A stretch of DNA of 64,000 bases from Allium sativum (Eukaryota; Streptophyta; Magnoliopsida; Asparagales; Amaryllidaceae). The position numbers were made by a program, and so were the translations under genes. This document shows, one piece after another, positions 10,001-23,640 of this stretch. Location of the stretch: contig CM060926.1 of NCBI GenBank assembly GCA_030737875.1, positions 162,327,579 to 162,391,578 of the forward strand, in the 5' to 3' direction. The number at the start of each line of letters is the position of its first letter. Position 1 is the first letter of the stretch. Below the pieces are notes generated by a model. It saw only the letters and a program-made list of their open reading frames with translations. It was not told the DNA's origin and made no database searches.

Positions 10001-12984
10001 TCATGATCATATGCAGATAAATAAACAATCTAACTGATAACGGTCAACCAATAGTGATCCAAGCACCCAATTTAATTTAAATACGTTTATATTATAAACG
10101 CAACCAACAAGGTAAGTTACCTTGTTTGGAAATCATCGTTAAAAATAACGATGTTATTTTATTTAAATTAAACAACTGTTTAATTTAAATAATGGATATA
10201 ATTATTTTTAACACGCATTCAAACAACCATCAACAACCAATAATTAACATCCATAACAGACAAATGATAAACCCGACTTATAATCATTTATAAGTGAGAA
10301 ACTGAGTGAGGTTAACTCACCTGAATCTGCGTTGTAAACACTGCTCGTTCCAGATGAAATTGCAACTCGTTCGATTCAGTTTCCATGACGTCGTCCTCCT
10401 TATTACAGTTTCAGTTCATCTGGAATCGGACAATTCTGATAAAATATAAATACGTTGTTCATATTTAAAATTTTATTTTAAATAACTAATAAAATTCTAA
10501 ATTAATTTAATTAACCAAAATAATTACTTTGTTTCGGTCGGTCCCTTCATTCACTGCTTCTCTGGTTCCTGCTTAGTTCTCAATCATGACCGATATTCCA
10601 GGACCCTGGCCAACCTATTATAATTCCTGTCGTGTTTTAAAATATTAAATGATCGTTAACAAATTATAATCAACTTACCTTAAATTTCAAATTAGCTTGT
10701 ACAAATTTTTAGTAAATACCTTAGTAAACCATTTGCGTCTGTACATTGGAATTGGGCTCCCACGATCTTGCAGGCCACTGCCTCTACAAATAGAAACCAC
10801 CGCCAGATTTTTTGATCTTCCCAAAACAATTTCCCACTAATTTATTTATTGGCCCAACCCTTTAAAGCCCATTCGCCCAAACCGGTCCACGTATGAAACC
10901 GTTGCCACTTAAAATGAAGGGGCCGCCTTCAATTTCTTATCTGTTCTTCATTTCTTCATTTCGTCCAAAGAAAATCCACGCTGCCAAATTAAATCACCCC
11001 GTTCTCCACTCCTCCGTTGATCGGATTCACAGCGAATACCCACAAAACGAGCGGCTTCCTCATCTCCTCCTGTGGCTTCTTTGAGCGCCAGCCCTGCTAC
11101 AACACCCCGCCTCCCCTTTCGTCCTAGAAAACGACCTTACTTCTACCGCCTTTCAGGCGAGGTTCTTCCCTTGACGGCACTTCAGCCACTGCCAAAATAG
11201 GTCAGCATATAGATCTCATGTCCTTAAGTATTTGTGGTTAATTTCTTAGGTAAATAAATGTGTAGATCGGATCTGAACAGCTTCTACCATTTGCGTGAAT
11301 TAATTGGGTTTGTTCTGATCACGAATTGATCATTTTCGAAGTGAAGTGTTTTGGTTTGAGGGAGTAAGCCGTGGTATTTATAGATGAAGTGGATTTTGAT
11401 GATAAGAACAATGTCTGTTCAATAGGGTTAGGCTGCTATGTAATTTCCTCTCAGTAATAGCTATGTAACACTCACTGATTTGAGTAGATTGAAAGGGAAA
11501 TGAGCGTACTCGTTGATGGTTTTATAGGGGTTGGGATCACCTGGACCAGATTCTCCCTGGTCCGGTGTGCCCAACCAATGAAATCACCCCATGGTGATTT
11601 ACACATTGCCCCCCTGAAATACACCCGAATTTCAGGGGGCAATGTGAAAATTATCCAAAATGGGGTGATTTCATTGGTGCGGACCACCGGACCAGGGAGA
11701 ATCTGGTCCAGAGGATCCGCACCCGTTTTATAGTCTTAGGCATGTTTGGTCTTCTCAATGAGGTCTGCGGCTATTAGTAGGAGTAGGTTAGGCATGCTGG
11801 TTTTTGTACAAATTGTCCCATTTTTGCAAGGCACTGGCACTCACATTTGATGTAGGGATTGTGTATAAGTAGACACATATCTCGGCAAGAGATTTGTACA
11901 GAGGCACATGTATGTACAGAAGCAAGTGTAAGTAAAAAATCTTGGCCAAAAGATCTTGCATTGGAGTGAGAAAAAGCTGTCAATGGATATTTCTTCTTTA
12001 CCTACTTTATTTATTTGCTACTTTAATTTGTTGTGTGCACATCAGTTTTACAGTTTTGTGATTTGGCTTGTCAAAAGATTTTGCAATGCACTCTACACGT
12101 GAAGAAGCCGATTCCCCTTTACTGTATTTTCCCCTTTACTGTATTTTCCCTTTTACTGTATTTTCCCTCTTTCTTCTTTATTAATTTGATTTTTAGTCCT
12201 TGTGTTTGTACAGATGGGTGGCGGATCATGTTGATAGGCAAGGCATGTGTGTAGGCTTGTGGAAATAGGGGAGCCATGTGATTTTCCATTGTGTTGTGCA
12301 GTCAATGTTGATGTAAAAATCTTTATGTATTTAATTTATGTTTTACTGTCCTTGTTCTCCTTTTATTTGAAACAACTCTTTGTACTGTTCATGTCAGTTA
12401 TAAAGTTTGTTGTAATCAGGCAAGGCAAAAGATTCTATGCCGTGGTATATATACACGTGAAAAAGCAGTTTTGTAATATATTTTCTTCTACTTCTTCTTA
12501 GTTTATATGGTATTTAGGTTTGTTCTTGAGTAGTTTTGGTTGGACGGTCCTAAGTTTTGTTGTTCAGTTTATTCGAGTACCCTTTCATTCCAGTTTCCCA
12601 TTAATTTCCGCCTTTGTTTTCAATTTCAGTTCATTCTTTCTTTTATTTCTGGTAAGATCTAGCTAGTTTAACCATATCAGTGTTGTAAATTTATTTTTTT
12701 GATGCCAAGTTCACGTTTGTTTTATTGAAATTCCTATAAGTTAATTATCGTTATTTATTTCAAATGTATATTCCACATGTGCTTTGTCTATTTATTTGTG
12801 ACGCGCATACCTGGAAATATAACACTTACCGTAAACAATTGTATACCGCTGCGTATGTCTTTCTGTTTTTTTACTACTATACACGAAGTTCAAGCGATAT
12901 GGTTTTGCGTATATATGTACAAATAAAATATTTAAACAAAATTAAATATCCAAAGTAAATTGGCCAAAAACCCAGGTCGTTACA
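7034..12984 (-). mobile_element. LTR E: about 5.95-kb LTR of the same family as A, probably solo
   Basis: Boundaries are TGTAACGACC and GGTCGTTACA with the perfect TSD AACAA (7029-7033, 12985-12989). It aligns along most of its length with LTR A, into which it is inserted. It contains only short non-significant ORFs. A 197-bp palindromic MITE sits at 11528-11724. Its size close to that of A without insertions supports both being single LTRs. LTRs of 6 kb are unusually long. Confidence 0.8.
11528..11724. mobile_element. Palindromic Mutator-type MITE (foldback)
   Basis: The two halves are nearly perfect inverted repeats; both contain CTGGACCAGATTCTCCCTGG read inward, with a short centre near 11630. 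It is flanked by an exact 9-bp duplication GTTTTATAG (11519-11527 and 11725-11733). A 9-bp TSD is the signature of Mutator-like elements. There is no coding capacity. Confidence 0.85.
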
Positions 12985-15900
12985 AACAACGTTACAGATT
13001 TTATTTCAAAACTTCCTAGTTTCTTATATTATAACTTTTCAAATCATTCCGACAACTTATGCGTTGTCAAATATTACATAGCGATCTTTTTAACAATATT
13101 CAACGTCAATTGTTACAAAATTCATTTTCCAAATCTCTTACTTCATTTACAAACCCCATTGTAAATTATTTACAACACTTATATTCGTTGCCATTTCCGA
13201 AATCTTTTACTCAGCTTATACTCTCAACTCTGCTTAACATTCCGAACTTCGGAATATCACATTCCGAACCTCGGAACAAATCTCACTTCGTTATTTCATA
13301 CCATTTCCCAATTTCTAAATTCCCTTTTTCTAACTTCAAATATTCAGTGAATATTTGATTTAAGTTATCAGATTCGCTTAAAATTCTTTTTACAACTTCG
13401 TTACAAAAACTCGGTTTTCATATAAAACCCATTCATAAACTCTTTTCACATTTCGATTAGATTCATTTCAACTTCGATCACCTTTTAAATGAATTAAAAA
13501 GTAATCTCCATAATTATTATTAATTAAAATAATAATTTACTTGAATCATTAACTACAGTAGTGGTAGTTAATCTCTTAATTAACTAAAATAAATAGTAAG
13601 TTTCTTTTTAAAATCTTATTAAAAATAAAACAAATATTCGTTAAACTATTCCATTAGATTAATTCAAAACAAATTAATTTAATTATCAATTCCAGTTAAA
13701 ACGGTTGACTTAGTCAACACAAAACACGGTTGTCTCGTTAACCGATTCCAATTAGTTCTCACTTTAAATTAATTAATAATATAATTAATTTAAATAATTC
13801 CATTTAATTGTTTTCTTAAAAACAATTATCCAGATCTTAACCGTTAGGTTAAATTATGTTTATTTGCTTATAAATCTTCTTAACATAAGAATTTACTTTA
13901 TAAATTCAATTAATAATTTATTATAAACTTAATTAATAATTAATAAATATTTATTTTCTTTAAACAAACTTTTATTCAAAATAATAGATTTAAAAATCTA
14001 TCTTCAGTTATAAAATAATTTTATAATTTCACTTCTATCGATTTACCTAACGGTAAATCAATATTTAGAAAACGATTGATTTCTAGGCCATATACTGCCA
14101 ATTACTCAACCAATATTACTCACTGGTTTAAACAAAACAAATGTTGAATTTCAGGTCAACAGTCAACAACCAAATCAATCATCTAATCAGAACAGTTCAT
14201 ATAATGATAATATGAAAATAAATATCATTAAATATATTTGAGGAATCCCATTGGATCCCTCCAACCTGTACTTCCCTGCATTCACATAGATTATTTCCAA
14301 TAATATTATTCAATTCAATTTAACTGATAATTTTAATAACAGGGAATAACGACTATCTAACATCACCCAATTAACAAAAAAATTCAAACAATTAAACACG
14401 TTTATTTTATAAATGTGACCAATAAGATAAGTTAACTTAATTGGGACCAATCGTGAAAATAACGATTTGGTTTTTCACTGAAATTAAACAGCGTTTAATT
14501 TCGTCGGTTCAATCAATATATGCAATATATTTAACAACCAGTCAATCATTATGAACTATAGCACACAAAATAAAAACCCGACCTATATAAAATATAAGTG
14601 GGATAACTGAGTGAGTTTAACTCACCTTGATCTGATTTGCCGTTAAAACAGTTTGTTTTAATTAAATTAAACTGACATTTAATATAATTAAAATCTCCAT
14701 TAGATTCCATCTCTGTCCAAACTGGCTCCAGCATGAAACGTTCATTGGCATGTTTCAACGTCTCTGATATTGTTAAATTCTATTCCTGAATTAAGATGTT
14801 ATTCAATTATAAGATTGAACGAGTTAATTTAAATAATCATTTCCTTGATTGACTATTTTTAGTGAACTAATCATATTACATTATCAAACACTGCAGACTA
14901 ATTCTCCACTCCACTTCTTCTTTGTTCACGCCTCAGAATTTAAATCCTGTCATGATTTTAGACAGAGTAATTAACTCCTAATTATAAGTTAATTATACTT
15001 AAATTATTTAATTACAGTTATAATAACCAATTACTTGGTTTAATTCAAATAGAGTTCCAAGCCGCCCTCTACTTCAACTTGTTTTGTTCAGACCTAGTCA
15101 CAACACATTAATATTAGATCACAATTCAATCTGTTAACATCTTTAAGTATAATATAATTAAGTTTTAATTACCGTATATAAAGTCAGGACAATTACTTTC
15201 TTTTACTTCATTGTCTTCCTCCAGTTCTGCTATCCCATTCTAATTTCCTGACCACGCAACATATTATATTCTAAAACTTGCCCAAACATGTTTTGATTTA
15301 ATTAAACTAAAGTTTAAATTGTAAAATTAATAATACTAGTCACGCGAATTAAAATCATATGGGCTGAAGAAATTCAAATTTTCAGTTCGAACTACTAGTG
15401 CTTCGTCCTTATTTGCCCACCTTAACACTGCTCCTATACGAAAAATGCTCCGCCCCTCAAACCGTTGCCAGCGCCGATCCCTATCACCGGACCTTCATTA
15501 GAACCCGCCAGTCAACGCCTCACACCACCTTCAACTATCGCCCCCAAGCCGCATCAGAACCGGTGCCACCAGCCGCCTCTAGAAGTTCCACAAAAGTTGC
15601 GACTTCCTATAGTCGCCCTGGCCACCACCGTACCCAAAAAGAGATCACTGTCGATCAAAAGTCAGACCTCGACGGTCTCCACATATTTCCCATTGGAAGT
15701 TTCTAGATTTAGATGATGAATTGCAAGAAAAGATAAGAGAAGATGGAGCAATATGGTGCGTTCATTAAGATGAAGGTGGCGGTAAAATGCTTTGACCACG
15801 CACAGATATTAGTTAGGGCATTTGACCGATTTAGGGTTTGCGTTTCATTATTTATAGGCATGGGAAGAAATAATTAATATTATATTCTATCCAATTGCAA

Positions 15901-17550
15901 TGAAGTAACTTATTAAAACCACTTCATATGATCTCTGTTTTTGACAAACAAATGTAATACTAGCATAAAAAATTTTCCGGACCCGATGGGACAGGTTTCA
16001 TCAAATTCCGAGGTCGTTTGTGAAAAGTCCTTTATAAATATCGATGAAAAATAAAGCGTTCAAAATTCCTATAACTACAGAAAAATCCAAAAAATATGAG
16101 ACCTTGACATTTTACTAGACCTCTTCCTAACGGATCCAATGAATCTTATTTCATTAGATTTGGAGTTTGTTTGACCAGTCGTTTATTCGTTAAAAGTTAC
16201 CCCTGTCTAAATTGTATAAACAATTAAATAAAAATAGAGACATTTTTGGCCATCGAAGTCACATACGATATAGGTTTGCCACGAAATTTGATTTTCTTAC
16301 AATAATTTACCGATACGGTTCCAATGAAACTAATTTCATCGAAAATTGAGACCGTTTGCAAAAATGACTATTTTTACCGCTTATATAATATTAATAAAAT
16401 ATTATATAAAATCCAAAATAAATCAAATAAATCATTATAAATTATCATCATCATATATATCCAAATAGAATATATATACAACTCCAATTATAATTTATAC
16501 AATTCAATATCTGCATTTTCGGGTTAACGATATTCAATTTATAATAAAACTCCTTATTTATTAATTTAGATAAACGTTATATTTTAATAACTATTTCCAT
16601 AGCGACTATTTTAAAAATTAAATTGGACATAACTAATAATCTATAACACGAAATCTGGATTTTCCTCTTGCATATGAAAATTATAATCAACAAGATTCCA
16701 GCGTTTCTTGTTTCACAGAAATCTGACTTATATCGGATCCTGCATACTCAATTTGTGACAACCCAAATCCCGATCGACCGATTTTTTTTTCAAAAACCCA
16801 ATCCATCGAAACCCGAGTTGGTTTGCTCTGGTATCCTACAGAAATAGACAGAGACATAAAATATGTCAGAGTTCGGAAAACATCTCACAGCGGAAGGAAC
16901 AAAATATAATATAATCAAAACGTAGCTTTACCTTAATAATGATACTGCCTAGCCAGTATCCAAAGCTATAACATCTCTGTCTCAAGCCTAACCTGCAACT
17001 ATGTTATGAGGAGGGGGTCAGAACATAAGTTCTGTGTGAATGAATTTAAAGTACACATTCTGGATAATCCTACATACATCGTTCAGTTATATTTTCTTAT
17101 TTATTTGGTTATTGGTGTCAACAGCGCTTCACGCTTACACACTCGTCGTACCCATCTACTCCCTAGTAGATTAACCTAATATAGTGTATATGTAGCTAAC
17201 CCCAAACTAAGTTACACCCCATGGTACCCCACTCGCATGGTCTTCCCCGTAACACCACATTAATATGGGCAGTCCCTCTTCCTACGCCATAATAGCGTAC
17301 ATCTCTCTCTCTCTACATACATACATATATATATATAAGAACGCTACATCTGCATAAAACCACTATCGCTGTACTATGTAAGCGTACCAACTGCTATCCT
17401 CGAAATTTTCCATCGAGTTAGATTCTTCCATCGAGTAATGCCCTAGAGCCTACGATACACCACCCAGAGTAGATATGCATGTATCTAGACTTTCCCACGT
17501 ACGTATCGTCAATGTATTTGATGCCTAACCCGCACACCGTTTGTGCGTGC

Positions 17551-17592
17551 CCGAGTTCCGTGGCAGGGCTAGACAAGAAACACAGAACTCGG
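17551..17592 (-). other. Conserved 42-nt hairpin in LTR D
   Basis: Arms CCGAGTTCTGT and ACGGAACTCGG enclose a loop of about 20 nt. The same 42-nt structure occurs in solo LTR S at 50939-50980, where the first arm is CCGAGTTCCGT, so C-G is replaced here by a G-U-compatible T. Element C is inserted a few bases from it. Confidence 0.6.
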
Positions 17593-17877
17593 TCGGGAGC
17601 TTTGTAACAACCCGTATTTTTAATAACATGTTATAATGTAAATCAAGGCAGAATTAAATTATAAAATATGAATCAAGGGAAACGGGCTGTGCCATTGCGT
17701 TCGTCTCGGAAAAATACGCAAAATAGAGTCCGAGTTTTCGAAAAACGGAGTCCGTATGACCAAGTTATGGCCCAATGAAGTTTTCAGAAAATTCTAAGCC
17801 CGAAAACAGTTCAAATTCGAATTCAGAATCGAATTTCAGCCAAAACAGACTGGGCGGGAATTTTCCCACCCATGCAG

Positions 17878-18003
17878 GGTCGACATAGGTGTCGAGACCA
17901 GTGTCGACACCAGTGTCGACCCCCCCCCAATGGGTCGACACCCATGTCGAACCAGGGGTCGACACCCATGTCGACCCAGGGGTCGACCCCCCCCCCCCCC
18001 CGG
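17878..18003 (+). promoter_or_regulatory. GTCGAC-rich U3 block of the C 5' LTR
   Basis: Seven GTCGAC-type palindromes are spaced by CCAGTG, CCCATG or poly-C runs, about 120 bp upstream of the TATA box. The 3' LTR has a shorter version at 25157-25233. Similar blocks occur at the same relative place in D, S and G. Confidence 0.6.
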
Positions 18004-18127
18004 TCGGACCAATTTTTCTGGTGCACCATTTCGGCATGTTGGGTCCTCTTTTGTTGGTTTCTGATGAGAGTTAATGGTCTAGATTCATTTTAGGGTTAAT
18101 CCTATGGTCTAAACTACCCCTAATCTC

Positions 18128-18136
18128 TATAAAAAG
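18128..18136 (+). promoter_or_regulatory. TATA box of the C 5' LTR
   Basis: TATAAAAAG in the context CTC-TATA-GACCCCTAG; conserved in the 3' LTR at 25361 and in solo LTR S near 48095. Confidence 0.6.
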
Positions 18137-20797
18137 ACCCCTAGACCTAGCATAAACCTTCATTAATCATTCCTAGAACTAAATGCTGCCCAAATGTTCA
18201 CTAATCATGGCCTCCACCTTCTTCATGAGAGCATGAGTGTCTCAAATCAATCTATGTCATAAAGGAGCCATCTTTCTTAAGTAAAAGAGCCATCTTTCTT
18301 TGTCTTTGGGGTTATTCCTTCTTGTTCTCAAGTCTTGAAGTGGAGTTTATCGTCTTTGGTTGCGGATTTGCTAGTGTGGCTTCGTCTCAATCTTATTTTA
18401 TATTTATTCTAGTCTTCATAGCATTGTAAGCCCTATACTACTCTTAGATTCTAACTATGAAGTTAAATATGACATGTTGCACGTTTGAGTTTGGGCCTAA
18501 GTATGATATGTGCTTTGATTCTATCATGTTATGCATAGATTTATTCTATGCATGTTTGTAAAGCTATCACCTTGACCTTGTGGGCGAAAAGCTATAAGCT
18601 TTATGTTGAAATGTTGCATTATGCAACATGAGAACTCTCATAACCTTTATGATAACTTGCATATAATGTTATATGCGAACTTCTAGTCATCATTCTATGT
18701 CATCTAGGACCATGTATCACCTATTCGCTAAGTTTGAATGTTATGCATGTTTTGAGGCTTATAATGTAATATGCAAGTTTATGATCTCTCATAAACCTTA
18801 TGTTATCTTGCATATGATGTTATATGCGAATCACTAGCTATCATCCTATGTCATTTATGATCATGTTTCACCTATTTGCTAAAGTTTGATATCATGCATG
18901 TTTTGAGGCTTATAATGTAATATGCAAGCTTATGAACACATTTGCCTCATATGCCACCATGTTTAAATTGTGGCCAAAGCACCCTTATGCTATTATGCAT
19001 GCTTGTGGCCAAATCACCCTTATGCTATTTGATATGTATGAGGCCAAGTCACCTTTTATGCCATCATACATGTTGAGGCCATATGCTAGTATGTTGAACA
19101 CCTTTGCCTCAAATATCACCATGTTTAATTTGTGATAGACTTTACCACCTTACACCCACCTTGTCATACCGTTATGTTCCCTCTTTAATCTATTTGCGTT
19201 GATGCGAATTTACGTACGATGGGAATACGTTATGGGTAGTTGGGAAAACTTAAATAACATGAAAGCATGACTTGAAAATATGACATGAAAGTTTGACATG
19301 TGTTTATGCTTGAATCATGAACGTGGACATGACACGTAGAAAACATGAAAGTGGCCAACTCGAGGTTGAGTTGAGTTTGTAGCATAAATCTACCCGGAAC
19401 CGACCGGCTTAACTAGTGGCTACAAATAATAGGACTCAATGTGAGTAGTTGGTCATATCGCACTTAAAACCCGAGGTTAGACTAGGTTGTGGTGTAAAGC
19501 TACCCGGACCCGCCCGGCTTAACTAGTAACCACAAAAAAGTCTAATGTGAGAGGTTGGGGTGCATTAAGTTAATTAATGCCACATGGTAGGGTTAAGTCA
19601 TGGACTACTTGAATGCTTAACCAATTAAACACGATGGATTGGTAGGGTTAAGTCATGGACTACTTGAATATACTTAACCAGTTGAACACGATGTATTGAT
19701 AGGGTTAAGTCATGAACTGCTTGGACACACTTGACCGACTCAATACATGGTTATGATAGGGTTAACCACACAAAACCCGTTTAAAACCCTAGTTACGTGG
19801 TCCTTTTCAGCAGTAACCAACTCGGGAGTATCTGGATACCCTGGACTAGGCTAGGGTGGGGCACGATTACTGACTGATTGTAAGAGACCAAAAGAGACGG
19901 CTGAATGGTGCACCGGTTGTTCAGGCGGACCATGGTCGTGCACATTAAGTCCGGAGTTGAACATGGGCACCGGTAGGTTTAGACTGTGCATACTTGAACT
20001 GTGTCTATGGTTTACACCTTAGGGCTGGATACACCCTAGGGTGGGCCTTGCACAGTTAACTACATTCCATGATTAAGCCGTATGACACCGATACACGACG
20101 AGTTAGGCTTATAGGGAGCCGATCGACTAGACCGAGTAGTTGGACCTTGATTTAGGTCATCTCATGGGTTTGGGCCAACATTGGGCTAAGGGATCATTTC
20201 TTGTTTATACTTGACATGGATTGGAATACTAATACACACCTGGTGCAACTTAACCTTGAATATGCGATGCCACACTTGATCTATCTTGTTAACTCTTCAC
20301 CATGCCAATTATCACCCTATGCTTTACATGTCCAGTTAACTTTATTAGTTTTTATACTGATAGTAGATAGGACTTACCAGTCTTTTGACTGACCCGTTTT
20401 CTTTCGCCTCTTTTCTTCCGTCCCCCCCCCCCCCCAGGTTTACAGGGTGGGAACACTGGTACCTAGCTTGGATCTTTAGCTGCTTTTCTGGATAGCTTAT
20501 GTACGGTTTGGACTTGAGCTCGCTGTGGCTTTATTCTACCTTGGGGATAGTTACTTTATGTTATTTCCAGTTTTCAGTTTATGTTTCTAGACTATGTTTT
20601 GTGGAAAATAATGACCAAGTACTTTGATGTAACTTGACTATGGTTTTGAAATGTTAGTTTTATCCGCTGCTTTATTTACTCTGTTTTACTTATATGTTCT
20701 GTCTTGTAATATCTTCATGCATGTTTACCCGGTTAAACGCCCCTCTAAAGCCAGTGTACTTGCAAGAGTGACCCTGGCGGAGGTGGGGTGTTACATT

Positions 20798-20809
20798 TGG
20801 TATCAGAGC
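20798..20809 (+). other. Primer binding site of element C
   Basis: TGGTATCAGAGC lies two bases after the 5' LTR and is complementary to the 3' end of initiator Met tRNA, the standard plant gypsy/copia primer. Confidence 0.9.
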
Positions 20810-21008
20810 ATAAGGTTTACAAGATTGGGCAAAAGTTTTCAAGAAAAGTTTTAAAACCTTTTGAAAAACTATTTTCAAAACCGATTTTAAAGAAATATTT
20901 TTCCAATAAAAAGTCTAGTTTATTTTAAAAGGCTACTCCCCAAAAGCCATTAGCACTATCCTTCATTTCTTCATTTTGAATCTATCCATCTTTTTCCTTC
21001 GTTTCAGT

Positions 21009-22385
21009 ATGGCCGATAATTTTGCCATCCCGGAGGATGTACCAGCACCTATTTGGTTTAGAAGGTACATGGAGGCAAGGGCGAATGAAGCCGGCCCCGC
21101 GAATATTCCTCCTCCTCCTCAGCATACACAAGCGGATTTCGCGGAACTTTGCAAAGACTTTAAGGCGATGGGTTGCAAGAATTTTGTCGGAGCGGAGACT
21201 TCTGTGGAGGCAAGAAACTGGTTAAAGGAAATTGAAGACCTCTTTGCTATCTTTGATGTGGAAGATCGTAGGAAAGTTCTGTTGGCGGTATGGTTATTGA
21301 AAGGGGAAGCTACTTATTGGTGGGTAGTCACCACCATTACTAGACCAATTGAGACTTGGGATGAGTTTAGGAGAAGGTTTGGACTAAGGTTTTTATCATC
21401 AGCAGAAGAGAACCTTCAGCTGGAGAGGTTCCTATCACTAAAGCAAGGGGACATGACCGTTAGGGAATATGTGGATAAGTTTAATCAACTTGCTCGGTTC
21501 GGTTTAGACTTGGTTAACACAGCTCAGAAGAAGGCCCTACACTTTGCTCTAGGATTGAACGAGCCATTGCGCTGTTTGGCCATGACTCATATACCCATGG
21601 GGGCGACCTTCGAAAATTTGGTGAATACGGCCCTACTTCAAGAGGAAGAGAAGAGTGGTAAGAAGGAAGTCAGGTTGAATGAGTCTCAAGGCAAGAAGGT
21701 AGATTCCGAGAAAGGAGGCAAGGACAACAACAACTGCAATGACAACAAGACCAGGGAGACAAGGAAGTGCAAGTTCTGTGGGGTCGTTGGACACGTAGCC
21801 AAAGGTTGTAGGAAGAAGAAGAGGAAGTTGGGAGAATGCTTTCATTGTGGAGAGTCTGGACACTATAGCAAGATTTTCCCGAAAAAGCGACGACAAGGGA
21901 AAAGGCAAACTCAGCGAGCAGGACCCTCTGGAGGGCAGTTGCAGGCTCTCCTCACTCTTCCAGCTTTTGATCGAGGTAGTGTTTCTGTAGAAAGTCATGT
22001 TTACATTTCTGATTTCCCTGTTCGTACCTTATTTGATTCTGGTGCATCGCATAGTTTTATTTGTTCTGATCTTGTTGAAAGTTTGCACCTTAGTACTAGT
22101 CTAGTTGAGGATCCCGTTTGTGTATCAAATCCAATTGGGGGTTTCGCCCATTTATCTATGATTTGTGTGGATTTGAGGATTTCTATCTTTAGCGTAGAAT
22201 TCATGGGTAATGCTTATGTTCTCGGGTTCATGGGATACGGGTTGATTTTAGGCATGGATTGGTTGTCCAGTTATGGAGCCATTCTCGATTGTGGGCATAG
22301 GGTAGTGAGGCTTATGACTCGCCTTGATAATACCCTAGAGATTTCTTGTAACCCTAATGGGTCCCGTCATGTTATGTTTTCTTGA
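21009..22385 (+). CDS. Gag-protease polyprotein of element C
   Basis: The first in-frame ATG is at 20976, but [11 protein letters not shown] at 21009 is the more typical Gag start and gives 458 residues. The capsid-like domain (roughly residues 60-220) is of the retrotransposon-gag type with [11 protein letters not shown]. Two zinc knuckles follow. The first (C254, C257, H262, C267) is complete; the second (C277, C280, H285) has Phe where the last Cys belongs. The retropepsin active site is Asp343-Ser-Gly in DSGASHSFI. Gag packages the RNA into particles and the protease cleaves the polyprotein. The frame closes at 22385 just before RT, which continues in another frame, so Gag-Pol cannot be made as a single chain here. 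This is the most complete ORF in the window. Confidence 0.88.
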   Translation: MADNFAIPEDVPAPIWFRRYMEARANEAGPANIPPPPQHTQADFAELCKDFKAMGCKNFVGAETSVEARNWLKEIEDLFAIFDVEDRRKVLLAVWLLKGEATYWWVVTTITRPIETWDEFRRRFGLRFLSSAEENLQLERFLSLKQGDMTVREYVDKFNQLARFGLDLVNTAQKKALHFALGLNEPLRCLAMTHIPMGATFENLVNTALLQEEEKSGKKEVRLNESQGKKVDSEKGGKDNNNCNDNKTRETRKCKFCGVVGHVAKGCRKKKRKLGECFHCGESGHYSKIFPKKRRQGKRQTQRAGPSGGQLQALLTLPAFDRGSVSVESHVYISDFPVRTLFDSGASHSFICSDLVESLHLSTSLVEDPVCVSNPIGGFAHLSMICVDLRISIFSVEFMGNAYVLGFMGYGLILGMDWLSSYGAILDCGHRVVRLMTRLDNTLEISCNPNGSRHVMFS

Positions 22386-23640
22386 ATCCCTCGACTCGTC
22401 TTTTGACAATCTTGAATCTGTGAGGGTGGTCCGAGAATATCCTGATGTCTTCGATGAGGTGAAGGGGTTACCCCCTAAACGCGAGATAGACTTCCGTATT
22501 TATCTTGTTGATCATGCCAAGTCAGTTTCATTTCCAGTTAGGCACATGGCCCCTCGTGGAAGAAGAGTGCTTAGTAAGCAAGTCAAGGAGTTGCTTGAGA
22601 AAATTTTATTAGGTGAAGCATTTCTGAGTGGGGTGCTCCAGTGGTATTCGCTTCGTCTGTGTGTTGATTATCGTGAGTTAAACAAGCTGACAAAGAAGAA
22701 TAGGCACCCATTACCGAGGATTGATGATCTCTTTGACCAGCTTGTAGGTGCTTCTGTTTTCTCTCAACTCGATCTAACCACCGGATTCCATCAGCTTAGA
22801 GTGGCTGAGGATAGTATTGATAAGACTGCGTTTAGGACTCCAGATGGATTCTTTGAAGGGCTTGTTATGCCATTCGGTTTGACTAATGCACCCGCATACT
22901 TCGTGGACTTGATGAGTAGGGTGTTTCGGGAGTTCCTTAACAAGTTTGTGGTCGTTTTCGTGGATGATATTCTGATCTTCTCAAAAGACGAGGAAGAGCA
23001 TGCTGCACATCTCAAAGAAGTTAGGGATATGCTTAGAGCTTACCAGTTAAAAGCCAAGTTCTCAAAATGTCATTTTTGGAGAAAGAAAGCTCGGTTACTT
23101 GGGCACATAGTTCCTAAGCAAAGTATAGCTGTGGATCCCGCGAAAGTGGTTGTAGTTCAAGACTGGAAAGCTCCTAGGAACGCAACCGAAGTAAGAAGCT
23201 TTCTCGGTCTTGCAGGGTTTTATAGGAAGTCCATCAAGGACTTCGCTAAGATTTCAGCTCCTCTGACTAAGTTGACGAAAAAGGACTTAGCCTTTGAATG
23301 GGAATTGGAGTGTGAGCCTGCTTTTCAAAGGCTTAAGGGGGCTCTTACCACAGCACCAGTTTTAGCTTTACCCGATGGACGGAAGATGTTTGATGTGAAC
23401 ACCAATGCACGTGACATGGGATTAGGCGCGGTCCTGATGTAAGAAGAAAGAGTAATATGTTATGGGGTTAGGCAACTCAAAGTTTATGGGAAGAACTACC
23501 CCATGCATGATTTGGAGTCGGCGGCGATTGTCTTTGCGCTTAAATCATGGCACCATTATCTTTTGGGCAAGAGATTCGAGTTATATACGGATCACAAGTC
23601 GCTCAAGTATCTCTTCTCGCAAAAGGATGTCTATGCTAAG
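22357..23640 (+). pseudogene. Truncated pol of element C: reverse transcriptase and partial RNase H
   Basis: The RT runs from [11 protein letters not shown] to the connection domain. LCVDYRELN and the catalytic FVDDILIF (near 22957-22980) are intact. Upstream, the usual GAPVLFVKKKDGS stretch before [10 protein letters not shown] is missing, an internal deletion. A TAA at 23440-23442 interrupts the RNase H start (VLM then EERVI), and the homology continues to [12 protein letters not shown] at about 23630. There the normal sequence breaks off. The rest of RNase H and the whole integrase are absent, so the element cannot integrate autonomously. Confidence 0.85.

Larger units (their letters stand above)
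17603..20795 (+). repeat. 5' LTR of element C
   Basis: TGTAACAACCCG to GGGGTGTTACA, 3193 bp. It holds the GTCGAC block (17878-18003), TATA at 18128, a splice-donor-like site at 18426 and a poly-C plus CAG acceptor-like site at 20437. Small ORFs inside it (for example 18932-19135) recur in the 3' LTR only because the LTRs are duplicates. Confidence 0.92.

Noticed and set aside
11472..11733. Overlapping ORFs on both strands near 11.5-11.7 kb
   Set aside because: They cover the palindromic MITE, whose inverted arms give mirrored ORFs.
18932..19135. 67-codon ORF found twice almost identically (also at 26165-26368)
   Set aside because: Both lie in the two LTRs of element C; duplication comes from the LTRs, not from coding constraint.
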